From: Sphingopyxis sp. QXT-31
Lineage (GTDB): Bacteria; Pseudomonadota; Alphaproteobacteria; Sphingomonadales; Sphingomonadaceae
NCBI RefSeq assembly: GCF_001984035.1
Contig: NZ_CP019449.1
Location: forward strand, 1 to 64,000
DNA length: 64,000 nt
Direction of reading: 5' to 3'
Shown piece by piece: positions 18,321-27,160 of the stretch. The notes under the pieces are model-generated. The model was not told where the DNA came from. It did no database searches and saw only the letters and a program-made list of their open reading frames with translations. Positions within the stretch are counted from its first letter, which is position 1. The number at the start of each line of letters is the position of its first letter. The position numbers were made by a program, and so were the translations under genes.

Positions 18321-18884
18321 TCAGCCCGCCTTCGCCACGCCCACCATCGCGGGGCGCAGCAGGCGATCCTTCATCATATAACCCGCCTGCATTTCCTGCA
18401 CGATCGTGCCGGGCGCCTTATCGCTCGGGATCTCAAGCATCGCCTGGTGCTGGTTCGGGTCGAGCGGCAGGCCGATTGCCGCGATGCGCGTGATGCCGTT
18501 GCGTTCGAACACGCCGAGCAGTTCGCGCTCGGTCGCCTCTAGCCCGGTGACGAGCGGCTTGATCCCCTCGTCGGCGCGCTGCTCCGGCGTCAGCGCGGCG
18601 AGCGCGCGGCCGAGATTGTCGGCGACCGACAATATGTCGCGCGCAAACTTCGTCGCGGCATAGGCGTGCGCGTCGGCGATTTCCTTGTCCTTGCGGCGCG
18701 TGACATTCTGCGTCTCGGCGCGCGCGTAGAGCAGGTCCTGCTGGAGCGCGGCGACCTGTTCGGCGAGCTTCGCCGCCTCGTCATTCTCGCCGGCGGTGGG
18801 CGCGGTCGCATCGGCCTCGGCCGCGACATTTTCGGGGGTCAGCGCGTCGTCTTCGACGGGCGTGTCATTGTCCATGTTCGTCAT
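18321..18884 (-). CDS. grpE: nucleotide exchange factor GrpE
   Basis: GrpE releases ADP from DnaK. The 187-residue product has an acidic, disordered N-terminus, a long coiled-coil helix (EQVAALQQDLLYARAETQNV) and a C-terminal beta domain. That domain carries the family signature with LPLDPNQHQAM, and ends IVQEMQAGYMMKDRLLRPA. It lies four bases after hrcA and is co-transcribed with it. dnaK and dnaJ are not in this window. Confidence 0.96.
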   Translation of the reverse strand: MTNMDNDTPVEDDALTPENVAAEADATAPTAGENDEAAKLAEQVAALQQDLLYARAETQNVTRRKDKEIADAHAYAATKFARDILSVADNLGRALAALTPEQRADEGIKPLVTGLEATERELLGVFERNGITRIAAIGLPLDPNQHQAMLEIPSDKAPGTIVQEMQAGYMMKDRLLRPAMVGVAKAG

Positions 18885-18888
18885 AAAC

Positions 18889-19932
18889 CTATCGTATCAG
18901 TCTGGAGAGCGATTGTGCGGTGAAATCCACCATGGGTACGATGCGGGCATAGTTCAAGCGCGTGGGGCCGATTACGCCCACCACGCCGACCACGCGCCCG
19001 TCCGCGCCGCGATAGGGCGCCGCTATCACGGACGAGCCCGAAAGCGAGAATAATTTATTCTCCGACCCGATGAAAATCCGGGTCGCGCTGCCCTCGCGCG
19101 CGCTGTCGAGCAATTGCGCGATATCCTGCTTGGTCTCGAGCTCGTCGAGCAATTGGCGAACGCGGTCGAGGTCGCCGACCGCGCTGTCGTCGAGCAGATT
19201 CGCTTGCCCGCGCACGATCAGCACCGGCCGGTCGGCGCCGTCCGACGACCAGATGGCGAGTCCGCGAGACACCAAATCCTGCGCGGCGCGGTCGATCGCG
19301 ATGCGCTCGGCCTCGATCTCGTGGCGGACGCGCGCCATGGCTTCGGTGAGGGTGAGGCCCGATAGCATCGACGAGATATAATTGCCCGCCTCGACCAGCG
19401 CCGAAGGGTTGAGGCCCGCGGGGATATCGATGACTCGGTTCTCGACCGACCCGTCGCCCGCGACGAGAACGACGAGCGACTGGCTCGCCGACAGCGGCAC
19501 GAAGGCGAGCTGTTTGAGCACGCGTTCGTGCTTGGGGACGAGGACGAGCCCGGCGCAGGCCGAGAGGCCCGAGAGCGCCGAGGTCGCCTGCGCGAGTGCG
19601 CTTTCGATCGGGCCGGCGTCCGACAGCGAGGCCTCGATCTGCGCGCGATCCTCGGCCGAGGGTTCGGCGACCTGCATCATGCCATCGACGAACAGGCGCA
19701 GCCCCTGCTCGGTCGGCAGGCGCCCAGCGCTGGTGTGCGGGCTGGCGAGCAGGCCATATTCCTCGAGGTCCTGCATGACGTTGCGGATCGAAGCGGGCGA
19801 GAGGTTGAGGCTCGCGAGCTTCGACAGCGTGCGCGATCCGACCGGCTGGCCGGTCTCGAGATAGGCGTCGACGACCAGCCGGAACACGTCGCGCGCGCGC
19901 GTGGTGAGTTCGGTGATCGGCGGGGTGCTCAT
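18889..19932 (-). CDS. hrcA: heat-inducible transcription repressor HrcA
   Basis: HrcA represses chaperone genes by binding CIRCE inverted repeats. The 347-residue product has an N-terminal winged helix (TRARDVFRLVVDAYLETGQP, then SRTLSKL and SPASIRNVMQDLE), the typical GLLASPHTSAGRLPTEQGLR segment and a GAF-like dimerisation domain ending GVIGPTRLNYARIVPMVD. I saw no CIRCE element directly upstream, so this operon is probably not autoregulated through a nearby site. Confidence 0.96.
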   Translation of the reverse strand: MSTPPITELTTRARDVFRLVVDAYLETGQPVGSRTLSKLASLNLSPASIRNVMQDLEEYGLLASPHTSAGRLPTEQGLRLFVDGMMQVAEPSAEDRAQIEASLSDAGPIESALAQATSALSGLSACAGLVLVPKHERVLKQLAFVPLSASQSLVVLVAGDGSVENRVIDIPAGLNPSALVEAGNYISSMLSGLTLTEAMARVRHEIEAERIAIDRAAQDLVSRGLAIWSSDGADRPVLIVRGQANLLDDSAVGDLDRVRQLLDELETKQDIAQLLDSAREGSATRIFIGSENKLFSLSGSSVIAAPYRGADGRVVGVVGVIGPTRLNYARIVPMVDFTAQSLSRLIR

Positions 19933-19991
19933 GCGAAGGATTTAGGGACGGGGAGGGCGAAGCGCAACAAAGCCGCACCTCGTTTCCCTCC

Positions 19992-20143
19992 TCGTCATCC
20001 CCGCGAAGGCGGGGATCCAGCTTTCTTCTTTTGTCTTTTCTTCGTGCCTTTGCGCCTTTGCGTGAAACCAGAAAAATCTCACGCAAAGGCGCAAAGACAC
20101 GAAGAAGGAAAAAGCTGGATCCCCGCCTACGCGGGGATGACGA
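19992..20143. repeat. nested palindromic repeat (family D, copy 2)
   Basis: Outer arms TCGTCATCCCCGCGAAGGCG and its inverse CGCCTACGCGGGGATGACGA enclose a second inverted repeat built on TTTGCGCCTTTGCGTGA and TCACGCAAAGGCGCAAA. The whole element is about 150 bases and fills most of the space between the divergent hrcA and hydrolase genes. Confidence 0.88.
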
Positions 20144-20199
20144 AAAGAGGGTGCAATTCGGGAATGCCGCGTTAGCCTCCCCAGCCGGGGGAGACACAT

Positions 20200-21000
20200 A
20201 TGACCGAACGCCCGCTTAACCAGGACGACCCGCTCGACGATTTCGACCACCGCGACATCGTCCTGCTCGGCCGCAAGCACCGCGTCTATACGATGGGCCG
20301 CGGCCCCGCGGTGATCGTGATGACCGAAATGCCCGGCATCAGCCCGCATGTGACGCGCTTCGCGCGCTGGGTCCGCGATGCCGGCTTCACCGTCTATGTG
20401 CCGCACATCTTCGGCAAGGACGGCGCCGTGCCGCGGGCGCCGCGCATGCTGTTCACGATGCTCGGCGGGTGCATCAGCCGCCAGTTCCGCGCCTTTCAGG
20501 CGAATGAAAGCTCGCCCGCGACGCAGTGGTTGCGCGCGCTGGCGGCGTTCGCGCATGCGGAATGCGGCGGCAAGGGTGTCGGCGCGATCGGCATGTGCTT
20601 CACGGGCAATTTTGCGCTGTCGATGATGCTCGAACCCGCGGTGGTGGCGCCGGTGCTCGCGCAGCCGTCGCTGCCGCTCAACGACCCCGCGGGCCTGCAC
20701 ATCGCCCCGGACGAACTCGCGGCGGTGAAGGCGCGGATGGAGGCCGAGGATTTGACCGTGCTCGCCTATCGCTTCGAGGGCGATAAATATTGCAAGGCCG
20801 CGCGCTTCGCCGCCTATGAAGATGCGCTCGGCGACCGCTTTATCGGCAAGGTTCTGCCCGACGCGGCGGCCAACCCCGACAGCCCGATGAAGAACCCGCA
20901 CAGCGTCGTCACCATTCACCTGATCGATGAGGCAGGCCAGCCGACGGTGCACGCGCGCGACGAAATCCTCGATTTCTTTCGTATGCGGTTGAGCGATTGA
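20200..21000 (+). CDS. dienelactone hydrolase family protein
   Basis: The 266-residue alpha/beta hydrolase has the dienelactone hydrolase pattern with a Cys nucleophile in GMCFTG (Cys 133). A possible acidic residue is in YRFEGD and a His near the C-terminus. Members hydrolyse cyclic or other esters, and the true substrate cannot be inferred. There is no signal peptide, so it acts in the cytoplasm. A possible ribosome-binding site GGGGGAG lies about 9 bases upstream of the ATG at 20200. It precedes rph by 48 bases on the same strand. Confidence 0.82.
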   Translation: MTERPLNQDDPLDDFDHRDIVLLGRKHRVYTMGRGPAVIVMTEMPGISPHVTRFARWVRDAGFTVYVPHIFGKDGAVPRAPRMLFTMLGGCISRQFRAFQANESSPATQWLRALAAFAHAECGGKGVGAIGMCFTGNFALSMMLEPAVVAPVLAQPSLPLNDPAGLHIAPDELAAVKARMEAEDLTVLAYRFEGDKYCKAARFAAYEDALGDRFIGKVLPDAAANPDSPMKNPHSVVTIHLIDEAGQPTVHARDEILDFFRMRLSD

Positions 21001-21048
21001 GCGCGCCCGCCTAAGGGCCTCGGCAATCTTCAATCGAAAGGAAATCCC

Positions 21049-21765
21049 ATGCGCCCTTCCGGCCGCGCGCCCGACCAGATGCGTCCCATCGGCATCGAGA
21101 CCGAATTCACCATCCATGCCGAGGGCAGCGTCCTCGTCAGCTTCGGCAACACCAAGGTGCTGGTCACCGCGAGCATCGACGAGAAGGTGCCGCCCTTCCT
21201 GCGCGGCAAGGGGCAGGGCTGGGTTACCGCCGAATATGGCATGCTGCCCCGCGCAACGCACACGCGCGGCAGCCGCGAGGCGGCGAAGGGCAAGCAGTCG
21301 GGGCGCACGCAGGAAATCCAGCGGCTGATCGGCCGGTCCTTGCGCGCCGTCGTCGATTTCCAGAAGCTGGGCGAGCGGCAGATCGTGATCGACTGCGACG
21401 TCATCCAGGCCGACGGCGGCACGCGCACCGCGTCGATCTCGGGCGCGTGGGTCGCGCTGCGGCTCGCGGTCGACAAGCTGATCGCCTCGGGCGCGATCAC
21501 GACCGACCCGATCGAGGACCAGGTCGCGGCGATCTCGTGCGGGATCTACAAGGGCACGCCGGTGCTCGACCTTGACTATGACGAGGATTCGGTCGCCGAG
21601 GCCGACGGCAATTTCGTGCTCACCGGGCGCGGCCAGATCGTCGAGGTGCAGGCGAGCGCCGAGGGTGCGACCTACGACGAGGAAGGCCTGCTGCGCCTGC
21701 TCCGCCTCGCGCGCATCGGCTGCGCCGATATCTTCGCCGCGCAGGCGAAGGCGGTGGGGCGCTGA
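21049..21765 (+). CDS. rph: ribonuclease PH
   Basis: RNase PH trims tRNA 3' ends by phosphorolysis. The 238-residue product is full length. It begins [20 protein letters not shown] and carries the family signatures [40 protein letters not shown] (phosphate-binding Arg) and [26 protein letters not shown] lies just upstream of the ATG. It leads an operon with rdgB, a small unknown gene and hemW. Confidence 0.97.
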   Translation: MRPSGRAPDQMRPIGIETEFTIHAEGSVLVSFGNTKVLVTASIDEKVPPFLRGKGQGWVTAEYGMLPRATHTRGSREAAKGKQSGRTQEIQRLIGRSLRAVVDFQKLGERQIVIDCDVIQADGGTRTASISGAWVALRLAVDKLIASGAITTDPIEDQVAAISCGIYKGTPVLDLDYDEDSVAEADGNFVLTGRGQIVEVQASAEGATYDEEGLLRLLRLARIGCADIFAAQAKAVGR

Positions 21766-21766
21766 G

Positions 21767-22390
21767 GTGAACCGCAAGCTCGTCCCCGGCAAGCTCGTCA
21801 TCGCGAGCCATAATGCGGGCAAGGTGCGCGAGATTCGCGCGCTGCTCGAACCCTTCGGGATCGAGCCGGTGTCGGCGGGCGACCTTGGCCTGCCCGAGCC
21901 CGAGGAGACGGGGACCACTTTTCGCGAGAACGCGCTGCTGAAGGCGCATGCGAGCGCGTCGGCGGCGGGGCTGCCCGCGCTGGCGGACGACAGCGGGCTC
22001 GAGGTCGCGGCGCTCGGCGGGCGGCCGGGGGTCTATACCGCCGACTGGGCCGAGCGGCAGCGGTTCGAGGGCAATCCGGGGCGCGACTGGTATCTCGCAA
22101 TGGGCAAGGTCGAGGGGCTGCTCGCCGAGCAGGGGCCGGACGTCGACCGCAGCGCGCGCTTCGTGTGCACGCTGGCGCTGGCGTGGCCCGACGGGCATGC
22201 CGATGTTTACGAAGGGGCCGCAGAGGGAGCGTTGACCTGGCCGCCGCGGGGGAAGCTGGGCTTCGGTTATGATCCGGTGTTCGTACCGGCCGGTAACATA
22301 CTGACCTTCGCGGAGATCGATCCGGCAGAGAAGCATCGCATCAGCCACCGCGCGGATGCCTTTGCGAAGCTGGTGGCGGGGGCGTTTTAG
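21767..22390 (+). CDS. rdgB: XTP/dITP pyrophosphatase (RdgB/HAM1)
   Basis: RdgB hydrolyses non-canonical purine nucleoside triphosphates (ITP, XTP) to monophosphates and keeps them out of DNA. The 207-residue product begins at a GTG one base after the rph stop. It shows [65 protein letters not shown] and the late [13 protein letters not shown]. The near-overlap with rph implies coupled translation. Confidence 0.95.
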   Translation: MNRKLVPGKLVIASHNAGKVREIRALLEPFGIEPVSAGDLGLPEPEETGTTFRENALLKAHASASAAGLPALADDSGLEVAALGGRPGVYTADWAERQRFEGNPGRDWYLAMGKVEGLLAEQGPDVDRSARFVCTLALAWPDGHADVYEGAAEGALTWPPRGKLGFGYDPVFVPAGNILTFAEIDPAEKHRISHRADAFAKLVAGAF

Positions 22391-22400
22391 GGGCGAGCCG

Positions 22401-22628
22401 ATGTTCATCGAAAAGGCCTATGCGAAGCGTGCCAGCCTGTCCGATCGCGATCTCGGACGTTTGGCGGACGCGCTGCGGGAACAGATCGACCGCTACAAAA
22501 TCGCGATACAGAATTATCCTCCCGAACGGATGGAAAGCCACGGCACGCCGTTCCTCAAGCATCTTCAAGGGCGCTTGGATGAGGTAAACGCGCTCATAGC
22601 CCGACGCGCCGAAGATGCCGGAGCCTGA
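22401..22628 (+). CDS. small hypothetical protein between rdgB and hemW
   Basis: This 75-residue reading frame begins at ATG 22401, ten bases after the rdgB stop. It ends in the TGA overlapping the hemW ATG, so it fits the operon tightly. The peptide is charged and helical (LSDRDLGRLADALREQIDRY), ending LDEVNALIARRAEDAGA, with no membrane segment. I do not recognise the family. Base composition at third positions is less biased than in its neighbours, which may indicate a recent insertion. Confidence 0.6.
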   Translation: MFIEKAYAKRASLSDRDLGRLADALREQIDRYKIAIQNYPPERMESHGTPFLKHLQGRLDEVNALIARRAEDAGA

Positions 22629-23773
22629 TGGCCGAACCGCTCGCCCTTTATGTCCATTGGCCCTTTTGCGTCAGCAAATGCCCCTATTGCGACTTCAACA
22701 GCCATGTCCGCGACAGCGTCGACCAGCAGGTCTGGCGCGCGGCCTTGCTGGCGGATTTGCGGCATGAGGCGGCGTTGCTGCCGGGGCGGCGCGTGTCGTC
22801 GATCTTCTTCGGGGGCGGGACGCCGAGCCTGATGCCACCCGCCACCGTTGCGGCGGTGATCACCGAGGCGGAGGCGCTTTGGGGGCTGGCGGACGATTGC
22901 GAGATCACGCTCGAAGCGAACCCCAATTCGGTCGAAGTTGCGGCTTTTGCCGATCTGGCGGCGGCGGGGGTCAATCGCGTGTCGATCGGCGTGCAGAGCT
23001 TCGATCCGCAAGTGCTTGAATTTCTGGGGCGGGCGCATAGCGGCGACGAGGCGCGGCGGGCGATTGCGGCGGCGCAAACCTATTTCGACCGGGCGAGTTT
23101 CGACCTGATCTATGCGCGGCCGGGGCAGGCGCTTTCGGACTGGGAAGGCGAACTGGGCGATGCGCTGGCGTTTGGGACAGGGCATTTGTCGCTGTACCAG
23201 CTGACGATCGAGCCGGGGACGCGTTTTGCGACGCTGGCGGCGAAGGCCGAGCTCATCCTTCCCGACGGCGACGCTGCGGCCGATCTGTTCGACGCGACGC
23301 AGGCGCTGACGCACGCGGCGGGGCTGCCGCGATACGAGGTGTCGAACCATGCGCGGCCGGGCGAGGAGAGCCGGCACAATCTGGCGTACTGGCGCTATGG
23401 CGATTATGCGGGTGTCGGGCCGGGCGCGCATGGGCGGCGGCTCGCGCAGGCGACCGAGCGGCACAGGAAGCCCGAGAATTTCATCGCGGCGGTGCAGCGC
23501 AACGGCCATGGCCTCAAGGTCGAGAGCGACCTGCCCGCGCACGAACGCGCGACCGAGGCGATGCTGATGGGGTTGCGGCTCAGCGAAGGCATGGATCTGG
23601 CGCGCGTCGAGGCGCGGAGCGGGCTGGGGCGTGGGGCTTTCGTCGATGGGGATGCGGTGGCGCGGCTTGCGGGGTTGGGGCTGATGCGCGCCGAGGGCGA
23701 CCGGCTCAGCGTGACCGACGAGGGGATTTTGCTGCTCGACTCGATCCTTTCCGAGGTGGTCAAAACCCACTAA
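22628..23773 (+). CDS. hemW: radical SAM heme chaperone HemW
   Basis: HemW is the HemN-like radical SAM protein that binds heme and is thought to deliver it to respiratory enzymes; it is not a coproporphyrinogen dehydrogenase. The 381-residue product has the CxxxCxxC cluster (C14, C18, C21). Further motifs are FFGGGTPSLM, EITLEANPNSV, GVNRVSIGVQSFD and the HemN C-terminal domain with GVGPGAHGR. The rph-rdgB-hemW neighbourhood is common in alphaproteobacteria. Confidence 0.93.
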   Translation: MAEPLALYVHWPFCVSKCPYCDFNSHVRDSVDQQVWRAALLADLRHEAALLPGRRVSSIFFGGGTPSLMPPATVAAVITEAEALWGLADDCEITLEANPNSVEVAAFADLAAAGVNRVSIGVQSFDPQVLEFLGRAHSGDEARRAIAAAQTYFDRASFDLIYARPGQALSDWEGELGDALAFGTGHLSLYQLTIEPGTRFATLAAKAELILPDGDAAADLFDATQALTHAAGLPRYEVSNHARPGEESRHNLAYWRYGDYAGVGPGAHGRRLAQATERHRKPENFIAAVQRNGHGLKVESDLPAHERATEAMLMGLRLSEGMDLARVEARSGLGRGAFVDGDAVARLAGLGLMRAEGDRLSVTDEGILLLDSILSEVVKTH

Positions 23774-23783
23774 CCTCCCCCCA

Positions 23784-23857
23784 CCGTTCGTCCCGAGCGA
23801 AGTCGAGGGACGCGCGGCATGGCGCCAGCGTGTCTCGACTTCGCTCGACACGAACGG
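23784..23857. repeat. short palindromic repeat (family A), copy 2
   Basis: It has the same arms as copy 1 (CCGTTCGTCCCGAGCGAAG at the left, CTTCGCTCGACACGAACGG at the right). The left arm has substitutions that weaken the hairpin. It sits between hemW and xerC. Confidence 0.92.
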
Positions 23858-23873
23858 ATTTGAAGGGCGGTTT

Positions 23874-24764
23874 TTGGCTTCAGACATTATCCGCGACTGG
23901 GATGCCCATCTGGCGCACGAGCGGCGCCGGTCGGAGCATACGCGGCGCGCCTATATCGCGACCGCCGAGCGCTTTGCCGCTTTTCTGTCAGGCCATCATG
24001 GCGGCGAAGTCGATGCAGGCATGCTGCGACGGACGAGCGCCAACGATCTCCGCGCCTATCTCGCAACGCGGCGGGCCGAGGGGCTCGGCAATGCCTCGGC
24101 GGCGCGCGAATTGTCGGCGCTGCGCGGTTTCCTGCGCTTCGCCGGGGGCGAGGGCGCCACCTTGCCCGCGCTGCGCGGGCCGCGCGTCAAGAAAGGCCTG
24201 CCGCGCCCCGTCGCCCCCGCCGAAGCGCTGCAACTGGCGCACGACGTCGAGGACAATGCCCGCGAGGGCTGGGTCGGCGCCCGCGACTTCGCGCTGCTAT
24301 TGCTGCTCTATGGCGCGGGGCTGCGCATCGGCGAGGCGCTGTCGCTGACCGGCGCGGCGCTGCCATTGGGCGATGTGCTGCGCGTGACCGGCAAACGGAA
24401 CAAGACGCGCGTCGTGCCGATCCTGCCTGCGGTGGCAAAGGCGGTGGCGCGCTATGTCGCCGCCTGTCCGTGGCCGATGGGCAAGGAGACGATGCTGTTC
24501 CTCGGCGCGCGCGGCGGGCCGCTCCAGCCCGGCGTGGTGCGCGCGAGCGTAAGGTCGGCGCGGCGGGCGCTGGGGCTGCCCGAGCGGACGACGCCGCACG
24601 CGCTGCGCCACAGCTTTGCGACGCACCTGCTGGCGGGCGGGGCCGATTTGCGGAGTTTGCAGGAGTTGCTGGGGCATGCGAGCCTCGCGTCGACGCAGGT
24701 CTATACCGCGGTCGATGCGGCGCATCTGCTGGATATCTATCGCAGCGCCCATCCGCGGGCTTGA
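23874..24764 (+). CDS. xerC: tyrosine recombinase XerC
   Basis: XerC, with XerD, resolves chromosome dimers at dif during division. The 296-residue product has an N-terminal SAM-like core-binding domain and a catalytic domain. The catalytic residues are visible: Arg in GAGLRIGEALSL, the Lys hairpin GKRNKTRVVPI, HALRHSFATHLL, LGHASLASTQ and the nucleophile Tyr in VYT. The start is probably TTG at 23874, behind GAAGGGCGG. No mobile-element context exists nearby, which favours the housekeeping recombinase over an integrase. Confidence 0.9.
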   Translation: MASDIIRDWDAHLAHERRRSEHTRRAYIATAERFAAFLSGHHGGEVDAGMLRRTSANDLRAYLATRRAEGLGNASAARELSALRGFLRFAGGEGATLPALRGPRVKKGLPRPVAPAEALQLAHDVEDNAREGWVGARDFALLLLLYGAGLRIGEALSLTGAALPLGDVLRVTGKRNKTRVVPILPAVAKAVARYVAACPWPMGKETMLFLGARGGPLQPGVVRASVRSARRALGLPERTTPHALRHSFATHLLAGGADLRSLQELLGHASLASTQVYTAVDAAHLLDIYRSAHPRA

Positions 24765-24781
24765 GGAGCCTCTTCCCTCGT

Positions 24782-24860
24782 CCGTTCGTATCGAGCGAAG
24801 TCGAGAGACGTTGTGCTGGCGCTTTCCTTCGCGTGTCTCGACTTCGCTCGACACGAACGG
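24782..24860. repeat. short palindromic repeat (family A), copy 3
   Basis: CCGTTCGTATCGAGCGAAG at the left and CTTCGCTCGACACGAACGG at the right enclose a variable loop. It lies between the convergent xerC and dedA genes. Confidence 0.94.
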
Positions 24861-24874
24861 GATTGGGGCGGAGT

Positions 24875-25486
24875 TTAGGCCTCTTCTTCTTTCGCCTTTG
24901 GCTTCCACCGTACAACCCGCCACACATAGACCAGCACGAGCGAGCCGATGGCGACCAGCGCCACCGGGCCGATAAAGGCGTCGAGATTGGCGAACTTGCC
25001 GAACCAGGTGCCCGCGCCCGCAAGCGCCGCGATCCAGATTGTCGAGCCCGCGGCGGTCCAGGCGAGGAATTTGAGCTGGTTCATCTTCACCATGCCCGCG
25101 GGCAGCGAAACCATCGTGCGCGCGACAGGCATGAAGCGCGCCACGAAGACGATCGCGGGGCCGTGCTTCAGGAAAAAATTATGCAGCCGTTCGACCTCGT
25201 TCCAGTCGAGCGTCAGCCAGCGGCCGTGGCGGTCGATGAAGGGCTTCAATCGCTCGTAACCGATCCAGCGGCCGATCGCGTACCAGACATAATTGCCGAG
25301 CGTCGTCCCCGCCACGGCGACCGCCACGAGTTTCCAGAAATCGAAGCGCCCCTTGGCGACCGCGATGCCGCCGAGGCCCATGATCACTTCGGACGGGATC
25401 GGCGGGAAGACGTTTTCGAGCAACATCAGCACGAAGATGCCCGCATAGCCCCACGACTGGATCAGGTTCAGGATGAAGTCGGTCAT
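24875..25486 (-). CDS. DedA family membrane protein
   Basis: The 203-residue protein has the DedA/SNARE-associated pattern. It starts MTDFILNLIQSWGYAGIF with the conserved LENVFPPIPSEVIM loop. The central part carries GNYVWYAIGRWIG and RFMPVARTMVSLPAG, followed by C-terminal transmembrane helices. DedA proteins act in the inner membrane; some flip undecaprenyl phosphate or phospholipids. The particular substrate here is unknown. Translation is taken from ATG 25486, although the frame is open further upstream through a repeat. Confidence 0.9.
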   Translation of the reverse strand: MTDFILNLIQSWGYAGIFVLMLLENVFPPIPSEVIMGLGGIAVAKGRFDFWKLVAVAVAGTTLGNYVWYAIGRWIGYERLKPFIDRHGRWLTLDWNEVERLHNFFLKHGPAIVFVARFMPVARTMVSLPAGMVKMNQLKFLAWTAAGSTIWIAALAGAGTWFGKFANLDAFIGPVALVAIGSLVLVYVWRVVRWKPKAKEEEA

Positions 25487-25518
25487 ACGGAAAGAAACGC
25501 CGCGCGAGCCGTCGAAGT

Positions 25519-25698
25519 TTCCCTTCGCCCTCGATGGGGGAAGGATACGAAGCTTTGCGCCGCAGGCGCTAGGCGTAGTTGGATGGGGGTGATGGTACGT
25601 CCTTGCAGGGTGGTGTCGGGACGAGATTGCACCCCCACCGCTGCGAGCAAGGCAGCAAGCTGCCAAGTCTCGCTGCCTCCCCCATCAAGGGGGAGGGG
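25519..25698. repeat. long imperfect inverted repeat, copy 3 (family E)
   Basis: It starts CCCTTCGCCCTCGATGGGGG, contains AAGGATACGAAG and GTTGGATGGGGGTGATGG. It continues with CACCCCCACCGCTGCGA and CCAAGTCTCGCTGCCTCCC, ending ATCAAGGGGGAGGGG. The two halves are imperfect inverses. It lies between dedA and gshB, which run in the same direction. Confidence 0.88.
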
Positions 25699-25719
25699 TG
25701 ACGGTGCTAGGGGCATGGG

Positions 25720-26670
25720 TCAGCCGATCCGCCTGATGATCGCGTCCCAGATCAGCCCCGCCGTATCGCTGTTGTTGAAGCGGTCGATCGCGACGATCCC
25801 GGTGGGCGAGGTGACGTTGATTTCGGTCAGCCATTCGCCGCCGATCACGTCGATGCCGACGAACACCAGCCCGCGTTCGCGCAAGGCCGGGCCCAGCGCG
25901 GCGCAGATTTCCTGTTCGCGCGGCGTGAGTTCGGTCGCCTCGGCATAGCCGCCGACCGCGAGGTTCGAGCGGAACTCGCCTTCGCCGGGCTTGCGGTTGA
26001 TCGCGCCCGCGACCTCGCCGTCGACGAGCACGATGCGCTTGTCGCCCTGGCTGACGCTCGGCAGGAATTGCTGGACCATGAAGGGTTCGGGCCACACCTG
26101 CCCGAACAGTTCGACCAGCGCGCCGAGGTTGCCGCCGTCGGCGTCGACCTTGAACACCGCCTTGCCGCCATTGCCGTGGAGCGGCTTGATCACGACGGCG
26201 CCGTGGCGCGCCTGGAAATCCTTCACCGCGTCTAGGTCGCGCGTGACCATCGTCGGCGGCATGAATTGGGGGAAGTCGAGCACGAAGACCTTTTCGGGGG
26301 CGTTGCGCACCGAAACGGGATCGTTGACGACGAGCGTCTGCCCCGCAAGCCGTTCGAGCAGCCAAGTGCCGGTAAGGTAACCGAGGTCGAAGGGCGGGTC
26401 CTGGCGCATCAGCACGACGTCGATATCGCGGCCGAGGTCGAGCAGCACTTCGTCGCCGAATTTGTAATGGGCGCCCGCCTCGCGCTTCGCTTCGAGGACG
26501 CGGTGCGCCTTGGTGGTGAGCCGGCCGGCTTCCCAGGTCAGCCCGCGGACGTCGTAATGATAGAGGGTGTAGCCGCGTTCGAGCGCGCTGAGCATCAGGT
26601 GGAAACTGCTGTCGCCATTAATGTTGATACCATCCATCGGGTCCATTTGCACCGCGGCGCGCAGGGTCAT
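25720..26670 (-). CDS. gshB: glutathione synthetase
   Basis: GshB joins gamma-glutamylcysteine and glycine using ATP. The 316-residue product matches the bacterial family length. It begins with an N-terminal domain (AAVQMDPMDGININGDSSF) and continues into an ATP-grasp fold. Motifs are MRQDPPFDLGY, VVIKPLHGNGGKAV (ATP-binding glycine-rich loop) and TEINVTSPTGI. The ATG at 26670 is chosen because GGAG lies at a good distance (six bases) upstream. A repeat of family B lies directly upstream. Confidence 0.96.
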   Translation of the reverse strand: MTLRAAVQMDPMDGININGDSSFHLMLSALERGYTLYHYDVRGLTWEAGRLTTKAHRVLEAKREAGAHYKFGDEVLLDLGRDIDVVLMRQDPPFDLGYLTGTWLLERLAGQTLVVNDPVSVRNAPEKVFVLDFPQFMPPTMVTRDLDAVKDFQARHGAVVIKPLHGNGGKAVFKVDADGGNLGALVELFGQVWPEPFMVQQFLPSVSQGDKRIVLVDGEVAGAINRKPGEGEFRSNLAVGGYAEATELTPREQEICAALGPALRERGLVFVGIDVIGGEWLTEINVTSPTGIVAIDRFNNSDTAGLIWDAIIRRIG

Positions 26671-26694
26671 GCTTTGCTCCATCACAAACAAGCC

Positions 26695-26779
26695 GTTTGC
26701 CCTGAGCTTGTCGAAGGGCCGTTCTTTTCTGCGACGCCGCAAAGAAGGACGGTGCTTCGACAAGCTCAGCACGAACGGG
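26695..26779. repeat. short palindromic repeat (family B), copy 1
   Basis: The left part CCCTGAGCTTGTCGAAGGGC and the right part GCTTCGACAAGCTCAGCACG form long arms around a loop with a second inverted repeat (TTCTTTTCTGC and GCAAAGAAGGAC). It lies between yraN and gshB, close to the gshB start, and may affect its leader. Confidence 0.9.
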
Positions 26780-26809
26780 GGAGGGGGCCTCCCGATGTTC
26801 GTCCGGCGC

Positions 26810-27160
26810 CTAAGGCTGCCAGACGTGGACCAGATGGCGTGGCAGGCGCCCCGGCGCAAGGAGCATCACGTCGATCCTGATATCGTCCTGCGGCCGGGCG
26901 AAGCGCGGGGACAGCATTTCGGCAGCGGCGGCGACGCGGCGCAGGCGATAATGATCGACCGCGAGGCCGAGGTCTTCGGCCTTGTCGCGCCACTTCACTT
27001 CGATGAAGGCGACGGTGCGGCCGCGCCGCGCGACGAGGTCGACCTCGCCGACGGTGACGCGGAGCCGCTGGCCAAGGATGCGCCAGCCGTGGAGGCGCAG
27101 CCACCAGGCGGCGCGGCGCTCGGCCTTGCGCCCGCGCGCCTCGGCCTCCGCGCGTTTCAC
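26810..27160 (-). CDS. yraN: UPF0102 protein YraN (nuclease-like)
   Basis: The 116-residue protein has the UPF0102 fold, related to restriction endonuclease and Holliday resolvase folds. Conserved segments are AWWLRLHGWRILGQR, VGEVDLVARRGRTVAFIEVKWR (acidic and Lys residues of the D/ExK-like site) and DHYRLRRVAAAAEM. Its biochemical role is not settled in the family. Its ATG overlaps the rsmI stop by four bases. The rsmI-yraN pair next to an LpoA-like gene is a common arrangement in proteobacteria. Confidence 0.9.
   Translation of the reverse strand: MKRAEAEARGRKAERRAAWWLRLHGWRILGQRLRVTVGEVDLVARRGRTVAFIEVKWRDKAEDLGLAVDHYRLRRVAAAAEMLSPRFARPQDDIRIDVMLLAPGRLPRHLVHVWQP

Noticed and set aside
19933..19991. 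Search for a CIRCE operator upstream of hrcA
   Set aside because: No TTAGCACTC inverted repeat was found.
19942..21918. Minus-strand 658-codon frame across rph, a hydrolase gene and a repeat
   Set aside because: It crosses three real features and has no conserved motif.
23874..24764. Interpretation of the tyrosine recombinase as a phage or island integrase
   Set aside because: No attachment site duplication, tRNA or mobile genes nearby, and length and motifs fit XerC.
24470..25948. Plus-strand 492-codon frame across xerC, dedA and a repeat
   Set aside because: It contains repeat-derived peptide FVSSEVE and is antisense to dedA.
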